Shown here: piece after piece, positions 60,880 to 64,000 of the stretch
How the letters are laid out: each line of letters begins with the position of its first letter
How positions within the stretch are numbered: position 1 is the first letter of the stretch
Assembly (NCBI GenBank): GCA_020698575.1
Contig: CM036247.1
Coordinates: 29,798,431-29,862,430 of the forward strand
Length of the DNA: 64,000 nt
Direction: 5' to 3'
DNA from: Bostrychus sinensis
Taxonomy: Eukaryota; Chordata; Actinopteri; Gobiiformes; Eleotridae
Notes under the pieces: generated by a model
Databases searched by the model: none
Told to the model about the DNA's origin: nothing
What the model saw: only the letters and a program-made list of their open reading frames with translations
Made by a program: the position numbers and the translations under genes

Positions 60880-62250
60880 CCATCCATCCATCTAGTCCGC
60901 TTTATCTGGGGCCAGGTCGCGGAGGCAGCAGTCTAAGCAGGGACACCCAGACATCCCTCTCCCCAGACACTTCCTCCAGCTCCTCTGGAGGAACCCCAAG
61001 GCGTTCCCAGGCCAGCCAAGAGAAGTAGTCCCTCCAGCGTGTCCTAGGTCTTCCCCGGGGCCTCCTCCCGGTGGACATGCCTGGAACACCTCCCCAGGCT
61101 ATCTCTAAGGGAGCGCCCAGCCACCCTGCGGAGGAAACTCATTTCCGCCGCTTGTATCCAGGATCTTGTCCTTTTGGTCATGACCCAAAGCTCATGACCA
61201 TAGGTGAGAGTAGAAACGTAGATCGACCGGTAAATCGAGAGCTTCGCCTTTCGACTCAGCTCTTCCTTCACCACAACAGACCGATACAGCAACTGCATTA
61301 CTGCAGATGCTGCACCGATCCGTCTGTCAATCTCACGCTCCATCCTTCCCTCACTCGTGAACAAGTCCCCGAGATACTTAAACTCCTCCACTTGAGGCAG
61401 GACGCTGATTCTCATCCCAGCCGCTTCACATTTGGCTGCAAACTGTCCCAGTGCACACTGAAGGTCCTGACCTGATGAAGCCAACAGAACAACATCATCC
61501 ACAAAAAGCAGAGATGAAATCCTGTGGTCCCCAAACCTGACACCCTCCGGCCCCTGGCTGCACCTAGAAATTCTGTCCATAAAAATAATGAACAGAACCG
61601 ATGACAAAGGGCAGCCCTGCCGGAGTCCAACATGCACTGGGAACAGGTCCGACTTACAACCGGCAATGCGAACCAAACTCCTGCTCCGGTCATACAGAGA
61701 CTGGACAGCCCTTAACAAAGAGCCTCGGACCCCATACTCCCGGAGCACCCCCCAAAGGACGCGGCGAACTCCCATGAACCCTCGAGCACCCGATAAAGGG
61801 TGTAGAGCTGGTCCACTGTTCCACCAGGAACAGCACCAGGACGAAAACCACATTGTTCCTCCTGGATCCGAGGTTCGACTATGGGCCGAATTCTCCTCTC
61901 CAGTACCCTGGAATAGACTTTCCCGGGGAGGCTGAGAAGTGTGATCCCCCTGTAGTTGGAACACACTCTCTGGTCCCCCTTCTTAAAAAGAGGGACCACC
62001 ACCCCGGTTTGCCAGTCCAGAGGCACTGTCCCCGACCGCCACGTGATGTTGCAGAGACGTGTCAGCCACGACAGCCCCACAACATCCAGAGACTTGAGGT
62101 ACTCAGGGCGAATCTCATCCACACCCGGTGCCTTGCCACCGAGGAGCTTTTTGACCACCTCGGTGACTTCAGCTTGGGTGATGGATGAATCCACCTCCGA
62201 GTCCCCAACCTCTGCTTCCTCAACAGAAGGCGTGTCGGTGGGATACATCC
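60880..62250 (-). pseudogene. RTE/Rex-like LINE reverse transcriptase fragment
   Basis: Read on the minus strand from 62248 it shows GGKAPGVDEIRPEYLK, PLFKKGDQRVCSNYRGITLL, EEQCGFRPG, GLRQGCPLSSVLF, LLFVDDVVLL (motif C, Val in place of Ala), EEFKYLGDLFTSEG and LTYGHELWVMT. About twenty codons around motif A are deleted with a frameshift near 61770, and a further block is missing before LPQVEEFKYLG. The 3' end reaches a CCATCCATCCAT run (tail of ATGG type) at about 60880. The 5' part of the element is absent. The clade name is approximate. Confidence 0.8.
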
Positions 62251-63038
62251 TTTATCTATCCAGAACTAAAATCTATCAGGAATAATGTGAAGGAGCTATT
62301 GTTTCATTTCTAAATCCATAGCTTATTCATAGTATTTTTATGTTTTATTTTAAAGAATTCAAAGCAAACTCCAGATCTGTGCTGTGTTATTGTGATAGCG
62401 CCTGGCTTGTGCACATACTTCCAGGTTTGAGACTGTGATAGAGCGTCGCAAAGGAGAGGAATTAGGAGTGTATCATTCAAACTCAACATTTTTTTTAGAC
62501 ACATCACTTTTACAGTCACAAAATAAAATAAAAAATATAGAATGGTGGTCTTTAATTTACTTTGATGCTTTTCTATTATTATGTAGTTAAAAGTCTACAT
62601 AAGTTAATTTGTTTGCAGTGATTCGGGACAGACTGAGAGAGAAGGCTAGGCCCAGGTCGTGGTTGTTTGGATGGGCGGAGCTACAGGAGGAGTCTGGTCA
62701 GGTAGACAGCAACCTGTTCTGACATTACTGACACAGAGGGCTATACCTGCTAAGGCCATAATAGTAACAACGACTGCCCCATATTGAAGCATTAAAAATA
62801 CAAATTGGAAGTTCACACAGAAGATTTTTTAAGAAGATTTTTTTATTGAAGAAACAGAGGAAGGATTTTGTGATAAAAAGAGGAAAGTTTTTTGAAAACT
62901 TTTTAAAAGGAGATTTTTTCCTTTTTCTTTTTCCTTTCTCTTCTTTCGACTGTTTCATGTTGGCCGATGCCACATAGTGGCCGGTAACGGTCTGGCAGCT
63001 GCTGTGGGAAAGTAAATCAGAAACAACCTACAACAACA
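62251..63038. other. Unassigned DNA
   Basis: No gene is seen. 62820-62945 is rich in A and T/C runs. Confidence 0.35.
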
Positions 63039-63640
63039 ATGTCTCAATTCATCATGTTAAAGCAAGCAGTGGAGTTTTGGAGCAACAAGATACGTGAAGA
63101 AGAACCCGACCATAAAAAGGCACAAAATTATGTATCTATCATTCAGGAGTTGTCAAAAAAATATGTTGCAAAACGTATAATCGATGGAGGAAAGGATGCA
63201 CTTGCTTGCACAGAGGAACAATGGAAGAGGATAATGGACTATCACAAAAGGAAGGTTTTGCAGCTGGACAGTCAATGGAAAACAATCAAATGACCTTAAG
63301 ATCCTGGAGCATGAAGACAAAAATACCCTGGCTAAGAAAATGCATCGATGGGCAAAAGAGATGCAGGAAAAATAAGAGCTGAAAGAATTATCTTCTATCT
63401 TGGCGATTAAACCAAATAAAAAAAAGGTGATGATAAAAGAAAATGAGCCATTTTTAGAAGATTCTCAAAACGAGGCCACAGTGGGCATTTATCCTACAGT
63501 ACCAGAACATAAGAAAAACACAGCTACAATACACACTTTCAAGCACAACACGCTGATCAGAGTAACTCAGATGACACAGAGAAGGTGGAATTCTCTCCCC
63601 AGTTTTATTTAATGTGTAAACTGATGAACTATCAAGAGAA
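63039..63640 (+). pseudogene. Unrecognised broken ORF, possibly retroelement gag-like
   Basis: An ATG opens an 84-residue frame (MSQFIMLKQAVEFWSNKIRE ...) ending at 63293. A shifted frame continues with a charged, coiled-coil-like LEHEDKNTLAKKMHRWAKEM stretch, a stop, and then a part containing YPTVPEHK. The order of a small helical N-terminus, a coiled coil and a YP-containing linker recalls Gag proteins of LTR elements, but no protease, polymerase or LTR was found. The identification is weak. Confidence 0.25.
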
Positions 63641-63734
63641 CTAAATTGTTGTAAAACAGGTGCTGTGCTGTAGGATCCACTGTTGTTAACATCTCATGAA
63701 CACTGATGATCTGGTTATTACCAGCCCATACAGT

Positions 63735-64000
63735 CAGAGGGGGCTCTAGACCACTTTTAACTGGGGGGCCACACTGGGGCCAGCCTTTTTGCTGTGGGGT
63801 ACATGAGACATTTTGATGTAAATGGGACTTATTTTAAAAATAACTCTGATATATCTTTGTAAACATGATAAACATATCCTCCTCCTTTGATAACGCTAGA
63901 ATAACCTTTGAAACAAATTTACAATATAATGTGTGAGTTTCATAAGGCATTTAGGACACTTCAGAGGGGTGGCCACTAGGGGGCACAGGCGCACAGTTAC
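63735..64000. repeat. Probable hAT-like repeat end, continuing past the window
   Basis: CAGAGGGGGCTCTAGACCAC resembles the start of a hAT-like fish repeat. The right end is outside the window. Confidence 0.3.
63973..63986 (+). promoter_or_regulatory. CTCF-like motif
   Basis: CCACTAGGGGGCAC matches the vertebrate CTCF core CCASYAGRKGGCRS at all 14 positions. Such motifs also spread inside fish repeats, so occupancy is not implied. Confidence 0.4.

Overview
The window looks like vertebrate, almost certainly teleost fish, nuclear DNA. The coding signal comes as short exons with GT/AG boundaries, and the intervening DNA is packed with fish-type repeats: Tc1, hAT and Harbinger transposons, two non-LTR retrotransposons, tRNA-like SINEs and minisatellites. 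No species can be named from sequence alone. Nothing prokaryotic was seen, and most long open frames are repeat or antisense artefacts.

Region 1 (1-39,700) is a tandem array of free-fatty-acid-receptor-2-like GPCR genes, all on the minus strand. Each gene has two coding exons joined by a phase-0 intron between the end of ECL2 and TM5. Gene A (exon 1 at 35372-34866, exon 2 at 28196-27792) and gene B (exon 1 at 17124-16618, exon 2 at 5281-4877) are intact on paper, 303 aa each. A third exon 2 (4034-3669) has lost 13 codons of TM5. A third exon 1 (about 24352) is a stump with no exon 2. At the left edge lies the upstream region of a further copy whose exon 1 would be outside the window. The gene B intron holds a 9.6-kb DNA element (5859-15491) with hAT-like ends and a perfect 8-bp target duplication. 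It carries a decayed multi-exon gene resembling a C48/Ulp1 cysteine protease and is itself interrupted by an intact Tc1-like transposon. The gene A intron holds a 1.4-kb hAT-like insertion, and each intron shows the empty site for the other's insertion. Upstream of gene B, a 4.9-kb block bounded by an 18-bp direct repeat holds a second decayed multi-exon gene of unknown function.

Region 2 (39,700-51,400) holds two Siglec/CD22-like immunoglobulin receptor genes, also on the minus strand. The left one (46215-42389) has signal peptide, V-set, three further Ig domains, TM and tail exons, with a 1-bp frameshift in the first C2 exon. The right one (49924-49113) has only signal, V-set and C2 exons. 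Its reading phase is compatible with splicing into the left gene's third Ig exon, which would bypass the frameshift.

Region 3 (51,400-64,000) is mostly mobile DNA: a CR1/L2/Rex1-type LINE (about 53,374-59,145) split by two hAT elements, one of which contains a Harbinger-like MITE; a GC-rich stretch with an unrecognised exon-like frame (59,440-60,850); an RTE/Rex-like reverse transcriptase fragment (60,880-62,250); and an unrecognised ORF (63,039-63,293). Two CTCF-like motifs lie at 40,654 and 63,973.
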